Below, piece after piece: positions 1 to 9,016 of a DNA stretch of 64,000 bases. The DNA is taken from positions 2,404,766 to 2,468,765 of the forward strand of contig NZ_MAYN01000008.1 in the NCBI RefSeq assembly GCF_001691555.1, read 5' to 3'. The stretch is from Pantoea eucrina. GTDB lineage: Bacteria; Pseudomonadota; Gammaproteobacteria; Enterobacterales; Enterobacteriaceae. The translations under genes were made by a program, and so were the position numbers. Each line of letters begins with the position of its first letter. The stretch's first letter is position 1. The notes beneath the pieces were generated by a model. It had not been told where the DNA came from. It saw only the letters and a program-made list of their open reading frames with translations, and did not search any database.

Positions 1-12
1 ACGTGCGGTATA

Positions 13-366
13 GGCCAGGGCGCCATTAATGGCGCCCCTACGGGGGATGGATATTATTGAATGTCGTGCGAACCCCGTAGGGGGCGCATTTATGCGCCCC
101 TGGTCAAATCCAGGCGTCGTTGAATGTCGTGCGGATATCGGCCAGGGCGCCATTAATGGCGTCATTAAATCACGTGCGGAAATCGGCCAGGGCGCCATTA
201 ATGGCGTCATTAAATCACGTGCGGAAATCGGCCAGGGCGCCATTAATGGCGTCATTAAATCACGTGCGGATATCGGCCAGGGCGCCATTAATGGCGCCCC
301 TACGGGGGGATGGATATTATTGAATGTCGTACGAACCCCGCAGGGGGCGCATTTATGCGCCCCTGG
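13..366. repeat. palindromic repeat cluster 1 (REP/BIME-like, nested tandem)
   Basis: No gene is seen in 1-400. The stretch holds 27-nt palindromic units that start CCAGGG and end CCCCTAC, at 15-41 and 276-302, and inverted copies at 77-103 and 340-366. Between them a 45-bp unit is repeated head to tail, with its CCAGGG at 141, 186, 231 and 276. Its right arm ends GGCGTC instead of GGCGCC in the first three copies, so those hairpins are imperfect. The outer block at 13-103 is repeated almost exactly at 275-366. The cluster lies directly beyond the 3' end of the cytochrome gene on the minus strand. Short open frames inside it only translate the repeat. Confidence 0.85.
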
Positions 367-400
367 CTGAGGATATTATCCGGGCGTTCCCGTATAGCGG

Positions 401-1645
401 TTAATGCAGGGTTTTGCGGACGTCGGCGACCTGCTCTTTGGTCACGGCCGCGGCGCGGTTGCTCCAGCCCTGGCGAACGAAGGTGGCGAGCTGTGCGACC
501 TCTTCGTCGCTCAGGCGCTGGCCGAAGCCCGGCATCGCCAGCGTTGACGGCGCTTTAGCCGTTGAAGGCTGCTGCGCGCCGACGAGGATCGTGTGGATCA
601 GCCCCGTCGGATCGCCTGCGTTCACGATCGTTGCCTGATCCAGCTCGGGAAAGATCCCCGGCGCACCCTTGCCGGTCACGAAGTGGCAGGCGCCGCAGTT
701 GTCGAGATAGAGACGCTCGCCTTCGCTCAGGTTCTTCGCGGCCGTCAGTTTCGCTTCGGTCTGCTGCTGCGCCTGCACGTTGTAGGCCTGCAGCGGCGGA
801 TTACCGCCGAGGAACTTCAGGTATGCGGCAATCGCTTTCAGATCGGCGTCGGTCATATGGGAGCTGGAGTGCTCAATTACCGACTTCATCTCACCGCCTA
901 CCGCAGCTTTATCGTTCCGCCCGGTCTGCAGGTAATCGATCACCTCCTGCTCGCTCCAGTGCGGCATGCCGCGCAGCGACGGCACATCCCAGTTATTCAG
1001 GCTGCCGCCGGCGAGGAAAGTTTTGTCGCTGCTGTCGAGCGATTTCTCATTCATGCCGAGACCGCGCGGCGTGTGGCAGCTGCCGCAGTGGCCAAGACTC
1101 TCGACGATATAGGCACCGCGATTCACTTCAGCAGAAGCGCCGCCAATCGGCTGAAACGGCTTGTCGGAGGTAAACGCCCAGTTCCAGAAGCGCATACCCC
1201 AGCGCTGGCTGAACGGGAAGCTCAGCTTCGTCTCCTGCGGCTGCTCGCTGCTCGGCTTTACGCCCTTCATAAAGTAGACCCAGAGCGCGTGCATATCGGC
1301 ATCGCTGATCTTCGCGTAGTCCGGATACGGCATGGCCGGATAGAGGCGTGAGCCATCCGGCAACACGCCTTTACGTACCGCGTCAGAGAACTGCTGTTCG
1401 CTGTAGTTGCCGATGCCGTGCGCTTTGTCCGGCGTGATGTTGGTGGAGTAGATCGTGCCCAGGTTCGACTCAATCGCCAGCCCGCCCGCGTAGGCCGCTT
1501 TACCTGCCACGCTGTGGCACGCCATGCAGTCACCCAGCCGCGACAGATACTCGCCCTGCTTAATCAGGGCCGCTTCATCTTCCGCCTGCGCCTGCAGCGC
1601 CACGCCGCTCAGCGCCAGCGCTGCCAGTAATGCTAATTTTTTCAT
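401..1645 (-). CDS. triheme cytochrome c subunit of membrane-bound gluconate/2-ketogluconate-type dehydrogenase
   Basis: This 414-residue protein carries electrons from the flavoprotein subunit to the ubiquinone pool at the periplasmic face of the inner membrane. Residues 1-21 form a Sec signal peptide ending AQA. Three heme-binding CxxCH motifs are visible: CMACH (about 41), CGSCH (about 188) and CGACH (about 317). That is the classic arrangement of the cytochrome subunit of alcohol, gluconate and 2-ketogluconate dehydrogenases. It is the last gene of a three-gene minus-strand operon and starts 4 bp after the flavoprotein stop. The family assignment is firm. The exact sugar substrate (gluconate or 2-ketogluconate, for example) cannot be read from the sequence. 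Confidence 0.9.
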   Translation of the reverse strand: MKKLALLAALALSGVALQAQAEDEAALIKQGEYLSRLGDCMACHSVAGKAAYAGGLAIESNLGTIYSTNITPDKAHGIGNYSEQQFSDAVRKGVLPDGSRLYPAMPYPDYAKISDADMHALWVYFMKGVKPSSEQPQETKLSFPFSQRWGMRFWNWAFTSDKPFQPIGGASAEVNRGAYIVESLGHCGSCHTPRGLGMNEKSLDSSDKTFLAGGSLNNWDVPSLRGMPHWSEQEVIDYLQTGRNDKAAVGGEMKSVIEHSSSHMTDADLKAIAAYLKFLGGNPPLQAYNVQAQQQTEAKLTAAKNLSEGERLYLDNCGACHFVTGKGAPGIFPELDQATIVNAGDPTGLIHTILVGAQQPSTAKAPSTLAMPGFGQRLSDEEVAQLATFVRQGWSNRAAAVTKEQVADVRKTLH

Positions 1646-1649
1646 CTGC

Positions 1650-3419
1650 TTATGCCTGTACCAGTGGGCCGGGGTTCTTCAGATACTGCTCTTTGATCGC
1701 CTGCGCCGCCATCAGGGTGATCGCACCGATGGTATCGGTCGGGTTCGCCTGGAAGTTTTGCGGGAAGGCGTTGCCGCCCGGCACAAAGACGTTATGCACG
1801 TCCCAGCTCTGCAGGTATTTGTTCAGCGCCGAGGTTTTCGGGTTATCGCCCATCACCGCGCCGCCCACGTTGTGGGTCGAGACATATTTGGTGAGGTCAA
1901 AATCAGCGCCCATCGGCAGGAAGCTCATGCTCATGCTGTCCGGGTTCAGCTCTTTGGCAATGTCGCCCACGATGCCTTTCAGATGCTGCTGCAGCTTCAG
2001 CTCGTTCTCTTTCCAGTTAAAGGTCATACGCAGCAGCGGGTTGCCGCGATGATCGGTGTAGTGCGGATCGAGATCGAGATAGATATCGCGATAAGACTGG
2101 CAGGTGGTGGTGATGCTGATCTTCATCGAATGGTTGTACCACTGCTCCAGCCCCTCTTTGTATCCCATGCCCCAGGCAGGCGTGCCTTTCGGCAGCGCAG
2201 CGGCCATCGGCGTACCGGTCGCCTGCGAGCTGTGGATCTTGGCGCCGCCGAGGAAGCCGAGGCCCGGGCCGTCAAAGTTGCCTGGCGAGATGTCATTGAA
2301 CATCTGGCCGGTCGCGCCGGCGGTGGCGTAAGAGTTAAAGTTCTTATCTTTAAAGAACAGCGTGGCGCCGCCGTTGGAGAGAAACGCATAGTTGCGCCCT
2401 ACCACACCCTCTTCGGTGATCGGGTTATACGGCTTGCCGATACCGGATAGCAGCATCAGACGCACGTTGTAGAGCTGGAAGCTGGAGAGCACCACAATTT
2501 TGGCTGGCTGGAATACTTCGTTGCCATCCACGTCGTAGTAGATCACGCCTTTTGCGGTTTTGCCATCCTCGTGCAGCACGACTTTAACCACTTCAGCGTT
2601 CACTTCGTAGGAGAAGTTCGGCAGACGCTTCAGCGCATCCATCACCGCCGTCTGCGGTGATGCTTTGGAGTAGTTCAGGCACGGATATTTTGAGCAGTAG
2701 CCGCAGTAGTTGCACGGTGCAATCTGGTTGCCGTAAGGGTTTTTCCACGCGCGCGATACGCAGGCTGAAGGGTTCGGGAACGGGTGATAGCCGAGCTTCT
2801 TCGCCGCCTCTTTAAACATGACGTTGTTGAGCGTGTCGTCCAGCGCCGGCAGCGGGTAAGGCTCTGAGCGCGGCCCTTCAAACGGATCGCCGCCTTCGAG
2901 GATCTGACCACGCAGGTTACCGGTAGTGCCGGACTGCCCGCAGATCAGCTCAAACTTATAGAAGTAAGGCTCAATCTCTTCCCAGCTGAACGGGAAGTCC
3001 ATAACGCGCATATCATCCTGCAGAATGCCCGGCTTATACGCCTGATCAACATAGGTTTTCAGTTTGATATCGGTCGGGGTCGGACGGATCAGTACTGCCG
3101 TCCAGTGCATACCTGCGCCGCCCACGCCGGTGCCGGGTGCAAAGGCGCCCCATTTGCGGGTAGGCAGTGCAGTCTGATCCATATTGTAACGCACCGTCAC
3201 CGCCACCTCTTTCGGCGTGGCGAAGACTTTGTTACGTACGTTATAGGCGTATTCATCGGCCGGCTTCGGGTAGGCGAAGTCGGGATAGTCGCGCTCGCCG
3301 CCGCGCTCCAGCGCGCGCACCTCGAGTCCGGCCAGCGCCAGCTCGATACTCATCAGCGAGCCGGCCCAGCCGAGGCCGCATACAACGACATCGACTTCTT
3401 TTTTTGTAATCTGTGCCAT
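1650..3419 (-). CDS. GMC-family FAD flavoprotein subunit of periplasmic sugar-acid dehydrogenase
   Basis: This 589-residue catalytic subunit belongs to the glucose-methanol-choline oxidoreductase family, in the branch that pairs with a Tat-exported small subunit and a triheme cytochrome. The N-terminus has an FAD-binding GLGWAG dinucleotide motif (about residues 15-20), followed by the acidic end of the second strand. The C-terminus holds the GMC_oxred_C region (NPTDTIGAIT). A cysteine cluster of form CxxCxxCx4C (CNYCGYCSKYPC, about residues 235-250) resembles the iron-sulfur ligands proposed in fructose and glucose dehydrogenase large subunits. There is no signal peptide of its own, so export with the Tat-tagged small subunit is likely. 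Gluconate 2-dehydrogenase or 2-ketogluconate dehydrogenase are the leading identities. Confidence 0.88.
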   Translation of the reverse strand: MAQITKKEVDVVVCGLGWAGSLMSIELALAGLEVRALERGGERDYPDFAYPKPADEYAYNVRNKVFATPKEVAVTVRYNMDQTALPTRKWGAFAPGTGVGGAGMHWTAVLIRPTPTDIKLKTYVDQAYKPGILQDDMRVMDFPFSWEEIEPYFYKFELICGQSGTTGNLRGQILEGGDPFEGPRSEPYPLPALDDTLNNVMFKEAAKKLGYHPFPNPSACVSRAWKNPYGNQIAPCNYCGYCSKYPCLNYSKASPQTAVMDALKRLPNFSYEVNAEVVKVVLHEDGKTAKGVIYYDVDGNEVFQPAKIVVLSSFQLYNVRLMLLSGIGKPYNPITEEGVVGRNYAFLSNGGATLFFKDKNFNSYATAGATGQMFNDISPGNFDGPGLGFLGGAKIHSSQATGTPMAAALPKGTPAWGMGYKEGLEQWYNHSMKISITTTCQSYRDIYLDLDPHYTDHRGNPLLRMTFNWKENELKLQQHLKGIVGDIAKELNPDSMSMSFLPMGADFDLTKYVSTHNVGGAVMGDNPKTSALNKYLQSWDVHNVFVPGGNAFPQNFQANPTDTIGAITLMAAQAIKEQYLKNPGPLVQA

Positions 3420-3452
3420 GTTAATTCTGTCTCACATACCAAATAGGGAAAT

Positions 3453-4184
3453 TCAGGCGCGCTGGCCCAGCAGGCTGACCGGCCCGAGCGGATACGGCAC
3501 GTTGTGCTGCTTCACCCATTCGGTAAAGCTGGCGCGGGCGCCCGGGAAGCCGATAGCGATCCACGCTTTCATGCCTTTATTGCCGCCATACATCGGGTCG
3601 GCAAGATAACCATGTTTGGTATCAGCCAGCAGCTGGCTGAAGAACTGTGAGGCTTTCAGCGCCGGCTCGCCCAGCGCCGCAAAATCGAGACCATCATTCT
3701 TGTTGATACGGGTCAGCACGGCATCTTTCTCTTCCGTGCTCAGCTCGTGGAAGGCTTTCTGATAGGTCGTCTGCGTCCACTGATCCACCAGCTTGATGGC
3801 GGTGCGGTACATCTGCTGCGGCGTAAACGGGATCTGATACCCCATGGTCGCCGGGGCGTGCACATCAAACGGTCCCTGCAGATAGATTTCTGCACCGAAC
3901 TCCGGCGTGTGCAGCTGCTGGTCGATAAAAATCGGCACGTTGGTTTCCAGCGCGCCGGGCGCCTTGCCGCTGCCGCCAGCCGGGATCAGACGGTCGGTTG
4001 CTGCCAGGATAAACTGCCATTCACTGGCGCTGAAAAAGATCGGTTTATAATCGGCGAGTTCCGGCGCGGCCATTTCTGCCGCCTGCGCGGCGGTAACGCC
4101 TTTTAATAGCAGGTCGCTGACCGGCAAAGCCAGCAGCGCCCCGAGTAAAAATTTACGTCTGGTGGTGGGTTTTTCTAACAGCAT
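3453..4184 (-). CDS. gluconate 2-dehydrogenase subunit 3 family protein (Tat-exported small subunit)
   Basis: This 243-residue protein is the first gene of the dehydrogenase operon, 33 bp upstream of the flavoprotein gene. Its N-terminus is a twin-arginine signal peptide: TTRRKFLLG, then a hydrophobic stretch, and cleavage probably after AQA near residue 35. Members of this family form the small subunit of FAD-dependent gluconate, 2-ketogluconate, glucose and fructose dehydrogenases. They are thought to carry the leaderless flavoprotein through the Tat pathway. The remaining sequence is alpha-helical with no cofactor motif. The start was chosen because it places RR at residues 9-10 as expected; the Shine-Dalgarno is weak. 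The A+T-rich leader upstream probably holds the operon promoter. Confidence 0.86.
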   Translation of the reverse strand: MLLEKPTTRRKFLLGALLALPVSDLLLKGVTAAQAAEMAAPELADYKPIFFSASEWQFILAATDRLIPAGGSGKAPGALETNVPIFIDQQLHTPEFGAEIYLQGPFDVHAPATMGYQIPFTPQQMYRTAIKLVDQWTQTTYQKAFHELSTEEKDAVLTRINKNDGLDFAALGEPALKASQFFSQLLADTKHGYLADPMYGGNKGMKAWIAIGFPGARASFTEWVKQHNVPYPLGPVSLLGQRA

Positions 4185-4836
4185 GGCGCGACAATTCTCA
4201 CTAGCTAAGAAAGATAATTTATATTTTTGTTAATGACGTTATAAATCGGCAAACAAGCGGGCAATCTTATGGATACAAATATTTCAGGATGTAAAAATTA
4301 AATTAAAAATGTTTTTTAAATGAAGAATGGTTATTTTTTTGCGGTGTACACGGTACATAGCAGTGCCACTTATTAACTGAAATTGTGGTTTAAACCCGCT
4401 AAAAGCAGGGGTTTTTAGCGCTTTATCTTGATATAACGCTGAAAGCGCTGCATTGAAGAAATAATCGCCCGGCGCAACTGTTGAAAATAAATCACGCTTA
4501 AAAGGCAGTTATTGTGAGCGTAAATATTCAGCTTTGTTAACTTTGAGCCAGATTTCTCTCTATCTGCGTTTTATTTATCCAGCTGGCGTATAAAAATCAG
4601 GCACAATAATTAATTTCGGGTATTAATTTTATATTCTGGCAATGCTCAGCATAAACCGGCTTATTGATGTGGTACCGTCTGTCTTTATTTGCCGGGAGGA
4701 TGACGTTGATCCCAGCGCCCGCATCTTTGCCTGTAACCTTCCGGTGGCCTCTGCTTTTTCAGGCGATCAGTTGCGCTACCGCAGGCTGCGCTTGCTATCC
4801 TTGGTGTCATAACGCATTGCTGAAGAGCGAGAGATT
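4185..4836. other. A+T-rich intergenic region between divergent dehydrogenase operon and yjgR
   Basis: About 650 bp without a recognised gene separates the divergent dehydrogenase operon and yjgR. The left half is strongly A+T-rich and must carry the promoter of the dehydrogenase operon on the minus strand. An imperfect 7-bp stem (GCTAAAA with TTTTAGC) lies near 4399-4421. The right end contains a possible 44-46 codon frame (4700-4840) with a GGGAGG sequence just before it, whose TGA overlaps the yjgR ATG. It has no recognisable homology, so it is not called as a gene. Confidence 0.5.
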
Positions 4837-6339
4837 ATGACCACTCCCCTGCTGATTGCTCAAACCCCCGATATCCGGCTGTCGCTGCTCCCGGCGATGG
4901 CAAACCGTCACGGGCTGATCGCCGGCGCCACCGGCACCGGTAAGACCGTTACGCTGCAGAAACTGGCAGAATCCTTTTCACAGGCTGGCGTGCCGGTGTT
5001 TATGGCTGACGTCAAAGGTGATTTAAGCGGCATTGCCACCCCCGGCAGCGCCTCTGAGAAACTGCAGGCGCGGCTGGCGCAGATTGGCGTCAGCGACTGG
5101 CAGCCGCACGGCAACCCGGTGATGCTATGGGATATCTTCGGCCAGCAGGGCCATCCGGTACGTGCCACCGTTACCGATCTGGGTCCCCTGCTGCTCGCCC
5201 GTCTGCTGGGGCTGAATGAGGTGCAGTCGGGCGTGCTGCAGATTATTTTCCGCATTGCGGACGATCAGGGACTGCTGCTGCTCGATTTCAAAGATTTGCG
5301 CGCCATGACGCAGTATATCGGCGATAACGCCAAAGCCTTTCAGACGCAGTACGGCAACATCAGCAGCGCATCCGTGGGTGCGATCCAGCGCGGCCTGCTG
5401 GCGCTGGAGCAGCAGGGAGCAGAGCATTTCTTCGGTGAGCCGATGCTCGATATCCGCGACTGGATGCGCTGCGACGAGCAGGGACGCGGCTATATCAATA
5501 TTCTCGCAGCCGAAAAACTCTATCAGCTGCCCAAACTCTACGCCACCAGCCTGCTGTGGCTGCTGGCGGAGCTGTATGAGCAGCTGCCGGAAGCGGGCGA
5601 CCTGGATAAACCGAAAATGGTGTTCTTCTTCGATGAGGCGCATCTGCTGTTCAGTGATGCGCCGCTGGTGCTGCTGGAAAAGATTGAGCAGGTGATCCGC
5701 CTGATCCGCTCCAAAGGCGTTGGCGTCTGGTTCGTGACGCAGAACCCGTCAGATATTCCGGATAAAGTACTGGGCCAGCTCGGTAATCGCGTGCAGCACG
5801 CCCTGCGCGCCTTTACGCCGCGCGACCAGAAAGCGGTAAAAAGTGCCGCTGAAACCCTGCGCGCTAATCCGGCGTTCGATGCCGTAACGGCGCTTCAGGC
5901 GCTCGGTACCGGTGAGGCGCTGATCTCTTTCCTCGATGAGAAAGGCAGCCCATCCATCGTGGAACGCGCTATGGTGATTGCTCCCGGCTCACGCATGGGG
6001 CCGCTGACGCAGGATGAGCGCAACGCCCTGATCAACCACTCGCCGCTTTATGGCAAATATGATGAGGAAGTCGATCGCGAGTCAGCCTTTGAGCGGCTGC
6101 AGCAGGGCGTCGCCACTGCACCGCAGCAGTCGGCGGCACCGGACGTTAAAGGCGCTGACGTGAAGGTTGAGAGCGGTATTCTCGGCGGCCTGAAAGAGAT
6201 TCTGTTTGGTACCACCGGACCGCGCGGCGGTAAACGCGACGGCGTGGTGCAGAGCGTGGCCCGCAGCGCAGCGCGCCAGGTGACCAGCCAGATCGTGCGT
6301 GGCGTGCTGGGCAGCCTGCTCGGCGGTCGCCGCCGTTAA
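4837..6339 (+). CDS. yjgR: HerA/VirB4-type ATPase YjgR (DUF853)
   Basis: This 500-residue protein closely matches E. coli YjgR, a predicted P-loop ATPase of the HerA/FtsK superfamily (DUF853). Walker A is GATGTGKT at about residues 29-36. Walker B is the hydrophobic strand MVFFFDEAH near 262-270. An arginine-rich, glycine-rich tail ends GGRRR. The physiological role is not established; family members are hexameric DNA-translocase-like ATPases. The ATG is preceded by GCGAGAGATT. It is followed 23 bp later by yjiN, probably in one transcript, a pairing not seen in E. coli, where the two genes are apart. Confidence 0.92.
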   Translation: MTTPLLIAQTPDIRLSLLPAMANRHGLIAGATGTGKTVTLQKLAESFSQAGVPVFMADVKGDLSGIATPGSASEKLQARLAQIGVSDWQPHGNPVMLWDIFGQQGHPVRATVTDLGPLLLARLLGLNEVQSGVLQIIFRIADDQGLLLLDFKDLRAMTQYIGDNAKAFQTQYGNISSASVGAIQRGLLALEQQGAEHFFGEPMLDIRDWMRCDEQGRGYINILAAEKLYQLPKLYATSLLWLLAELYEQLPEAGDLDKPKMVFFFDEAHLLFSDAPLVLLEKIEQVIRLIRSKGVGVWFVTQNPSDIPDKVLGQLGNRVQHALRAFTPRDQKAVKSAAETLRANPAFDAVTALQALGTGEALISFLDEKGSPSIVERAMVIAPGSRMGPLTQDERNALINHSPLYGKYDEEVDRESAFERLQQGVATAPQQSAAPDVKGADVKVESGILGGLKEILFGTTGPRGGKRDGVVQSVARSAARQVTSQIVRGVLGSLLGGRRR

Positions 6340-6362
6340 GGACTCTCTGCTAAGATCGGGTT

Positions 6363-7640
6363 ATGGATAAATATCAACAACTGAAGCGCAGCAAACAGCT
6401 GGCGCTGGCGCTGCTGCTGGCGGCAGCGGCAACCTTTATCGTTACGCTGTTTCTGCCACCCAATTTCTGGGTACTGGGCGTTAAAGCGATCGCGGAAGCG
6501 GCCATGGTCGGCGCACTGGCCGACTGGTTTGCAGTGGTGGCGCTGTTTCGCCGCGTGCCGCTGCCGCTGATTGCGCGCCATACGGCCATTATTCCGCGTA
6601 ACAAAGATCGCATCGGCGAGAACCTTGGTCGCTTTGTACAGGAGAAGTTTCTCGATACCGATTCGCTGCTGGCGCTGATCCGCCGCAATAATCCGGCACA
6701 GCTGCTGGCGCAGTGGCTGAACGCGCCGGGCAACGCCGATCGTGTAGGGCGTCATCTGCTGCAGGTCATGCGCGGCTTTCTCGATCTCACTGACGATGCA
6801 CGCATTCAGCAGTTTATGCGCCGTGCCGTGCATCGCGCGCTGGATAAGGTCGATCTGACGCAGTCCAGTGCGATGATCCTCGACAGCCTGACTAAAAATA
6901 ACCGTCATCAGGCGCTGCTGGATGCGGCGATTGAACAGCTGCTGCAGCTGCTGCACAAACCCGGCACGCGTGAGTTTATCGCCCTGCAGATTGTGCGCTG
7001 GCTGAAGCGTGAACATCCGGTTAAAGCCAAAGTATTGCCGACCGAGTGGCTGGGCGAGCACAGCGCCACGCTGGTGGCTAACGCGGTGGATTCGATTCTC
7101 GATGAAGTGGCACGCGATCAGGGGCACGAGCTGCGTCTCGGCTTTAACCGTGCGGTGCAGCGGCTGATTGACCAGCTGAAAAACGATCCGGAGATGGCGG
7201 CGCGCGCAGAGTCAGTTAAGCAGTGGCTGAAAGAGGATGAGTCGCTGAATCGCTATATCGGTGAGCTGTGGCAGGATCTGCGCGCCTGGCTGAAGCGCGA
7301 TCTCAGCAGCGATGATTCCCGCGTGCAGGAGCGGGTACGGCTGGCGGCGCTGTGGCTGGGAGAGACCCTGCTGGCCGATGAGGCGTTACGCAGTTCGATG
7401 AATCAGCATCTGGAGGATGCGGCGCGCAGCGTGGCACCGGAGTTTGCTGCTTTTCTGACGCGTCACATCAGCGATACGGTGAAAAGCTGGGATGCACGTG
7501 ATATGTCACAACAGATTGAGCTGAACATCGGGCGCGATCTGCAGTTTATCCGCATCAACGGCACGCTGGTCGGCGGCACCATTGGCCTGCTGCTTTATCT
7601 GCTGTCGCAGTTGCCCGCGCTTCTGCAGACGCTGCGCTGA
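6363..7640 (+). CDS. yjiN: DUF445 inner-membrane protein YjiN
   Basis: This 425-residue protein aligns end to end with E. coli YjiN (DUF445). Transmembrane helices are visible at about residues 14-34 ([19 protein letters not shown]) and near the C-terminus ([17 protein letters not shown]). Between them is a long helical region, and the family-diagnostic block [10 protein letters not shown] follows the first helix. Its function is unknown; it has been connected to envelope and copper or peroxide responses in E. coli only loosely. It lies 23 bp downstream of yjgR and is followed by a repeat cluster separating it from the convergent lptG. Confidence 0.92.
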   Translation: MDKYQQLKRSKQLALALLLAAAATFIVTLFLPPNFWVLGVKAIAEAAMVGALADWFAVVALFRRVPLPLIARHTAIIPRNKDRIGENLGRFVQEKFLDTDSLLALIRRNNPAQLLAQWLNAPGNADRVGRHLLQVMRGFLDLTDDARIQQFMRRAVHRALDKVDLTQSSAMILDSLTKNNRHQALLDAAIEQLLQLLHKPGTREFIALQIVRWLKREHPVKAKVLPTEWLGEHSATLVANAVDSILDEVARDQGHELRLGFNRAVQRLIDQLKNDPEMAARAESVKQWLKEDESLNRYIGELWQDLRAWLKRDLSSDDSRVQERVRLAALWLGETLLADEALRSSMNQHLEDAARSVAPEFAAFLTRHISDTVKSWDARDMSQQIELNIGRDLQFIRINGTLVGGTIGLLLYLLSQLPALLQTLR

Positions 7641-7655
7641 CCGGCAGAGGCTGAG

Positions 7656-7925
7656 CCAGGGCGCCATGATTAACCCAGGGTGCCATGATTAACCCAGGGC
7701 GCCATTAATGGCGCCCCTACAGTGCTGCTCGCAGAGGGCGCATTAATGCGCCCCAGGTTCAGGCCAGAAACCAAACAAGCAGGATGCCATAAATAACCCA
7801 GGGCGCCATTAATGGCGCCCCTGCGTTTATCTGTAGGGGCCTCATTAATGAGGCCCTGGCGCATAAATGCGCCCCTGGTTCAGGCCGAATACCAAAAAAT
7901 AAGGGCGCCATAAATGGCGCCCTGG
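7656..7925. repeat. palindromic repeat cluster 2 between convergent yjiN and lptG
   Basis: The whole gap between the convergent yjiN and lptG genes is made of palindromic units. Complete ones are at 7694-7720 and 7798-7824 (arms CGCCAT/ATGGCG), 7833-7859 inverted (arms CCTCAT/ATGAGG), 7858-7878 (GCGCAT/ATGCGC) and 7902-7925. Two truncated left halves (CCAGGG, then GCCATGATTAA) start at 7656 and 7675. The unit at 7833 has both arms changed together relative to its neighbours, so the pairing is kept. Transcripts from either side would run into strong hairpins here. Confidence 0.85.
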
Positions 7926-7936
7926 ATCTGTCCCGC

Positions 7937-9016
7937 TTAGCGTCGTTTCAGCAGCAGATAGAGGCTGATAGCGAAGAAAGCGCCGCTGGGCAGGATTGCC
8001 CCCAATATTGGCGGCAGGCCGTAGACCAGGCTCAGCGGACCAAAAATCTGATCCAGCACGTAGAACAGGAAGCCGAAGCTGATCCCGGTCACCACGCGCA
8101 CGCCCATCGATACGCTGCGCAGCGGGCCGAAGATAAAGGAGAGCGCCATCAGCATCATGACCGCCACGGAGAGCGGCTGGAAGATTTTACCCCACATATT
8201 GAGCTGATAACGGCCCGACTCCTGTCCGCTCTGCTTCAGATATTTGCTGTAGTTATACAGCCCGCTGATTGAGAGCGCATCCGGGTCCAGCGCCACCACG
8301 CCCAGCTTGTCCGGCGTCAGGTTGGTTTTCCACTCGCCGTTCAGGCTCTGCGAACCGGTGATCTGCTTTGGATCGGTAAGGTCTGACTCATCGACCTGTG
8401 CCAGCTCCCACCGTTTACGCGCCTGATCCCAGGTCGCGGTGGCCGCATAGCGCACGCTCTGCAGACGGCGGGCGTCGTTAAAGCGGTAGATGCTGACACC
8501 ATCAATCTCATTGTCGCCTTTAATGCGTTCAATATAGATGAAGTCGTTGCCATCCTTCGCCCAGAGGCCGTTCTGCGTGGAGACCAGCGATCCGCCGTAA
8601 AGCTGCTGCGCACGGAAATTACGTGCCATCTGCTCGCCCTGCGGCGCTACAAACTCACCGACGGCCATGGTCAGCAACACCAGCGGGATCGCGGTTTTCA
8701 TGACGGAAAGCGCCACCTGCAGGCGGGTAAAGCCGGACGCCTGCATCACCACCAGCTCGCTGCGCTGCGCCAGCGTGCCCAGGCCCAGCAGCGCGCCAAG
8801 CAGCGCCGCCATCGGGAAGAAGATCTCGATATCTTTCGGCACGCTCAGCAGGGTGTAGTAGCCCGCGTCCAGCGCGGAATACGCGCCCTGCCCGGTTTTG
8901 CGCAGCTGATCGACAAACTTGATAATGCCCGACAGCGACACCAGCATGAACAGCGTCATCATGATGGTGTTGAAGATGGTTTTACCGATATAGCGGTCAA
9001 GAACCTTAAACATCAC
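7937..9016 (-). CDS. lptG: LPS export ABC transporter permease LptG
   Basis: LptG (359 residues) is one half of the LptB2FG transporter that extracts lipopolysaccharide from the inner membrane and passes it to LptC. Three N-terminal membrane helices (about 13-33, 60-80, 95-115) and three C-terminal helices (about 270-355) flank a periplasmic beta-jellyroll domain. This is the usual YjgP/YjgQ architecture and length. The ATG overlaps the lptF stop by 4 bp, so the two permeases are translationally coupled. The partner ATPase LptB and the LptC/LptA bridge are encoded at 61507-63337 in this same window. Confidence 0.97.
   Translation of the reverse strand: MMFKVLDRYIGKTIFNTIMMTLFMLVSLSGIIKFVDQLRKTGQGAYSALDAGYYTLLSVPKDIEIFFPMAALLGALLGLGTLAQRSELVVMQASGFTRLQVALSVMKTAIPLVLLTMAVGEFVAPQGEQMARNFRAQQLYGGSLVSTQNGLWAKDGNDFIYIERIKGDNEIDGVSIYRFNDARRLQSVRYAATATWDQARKRWELAQVDESDLTDPKQITGSQSLNGEWKTNLTPDKLGVVALDPDALSISGLYNYSKYLKQSGQESGRYQLNMWGKIFQPLSVAVMMLMALSFIFGPLRSVSMGVRVVTGISFGFLFYVLDQIFGPLSLVYGLPPILGAILPSGAFFAISLYLLLKRR

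Noticed and set aside
29..370. Open frame encoding a repeated GQGAINGV-type peptide
   Set aside because: It only translates the 45-bp palindromic tandem repeat; there is no Shine-Dalgarno, and the same DNA unit occurs in non-coding gaps elsewhere in the window.
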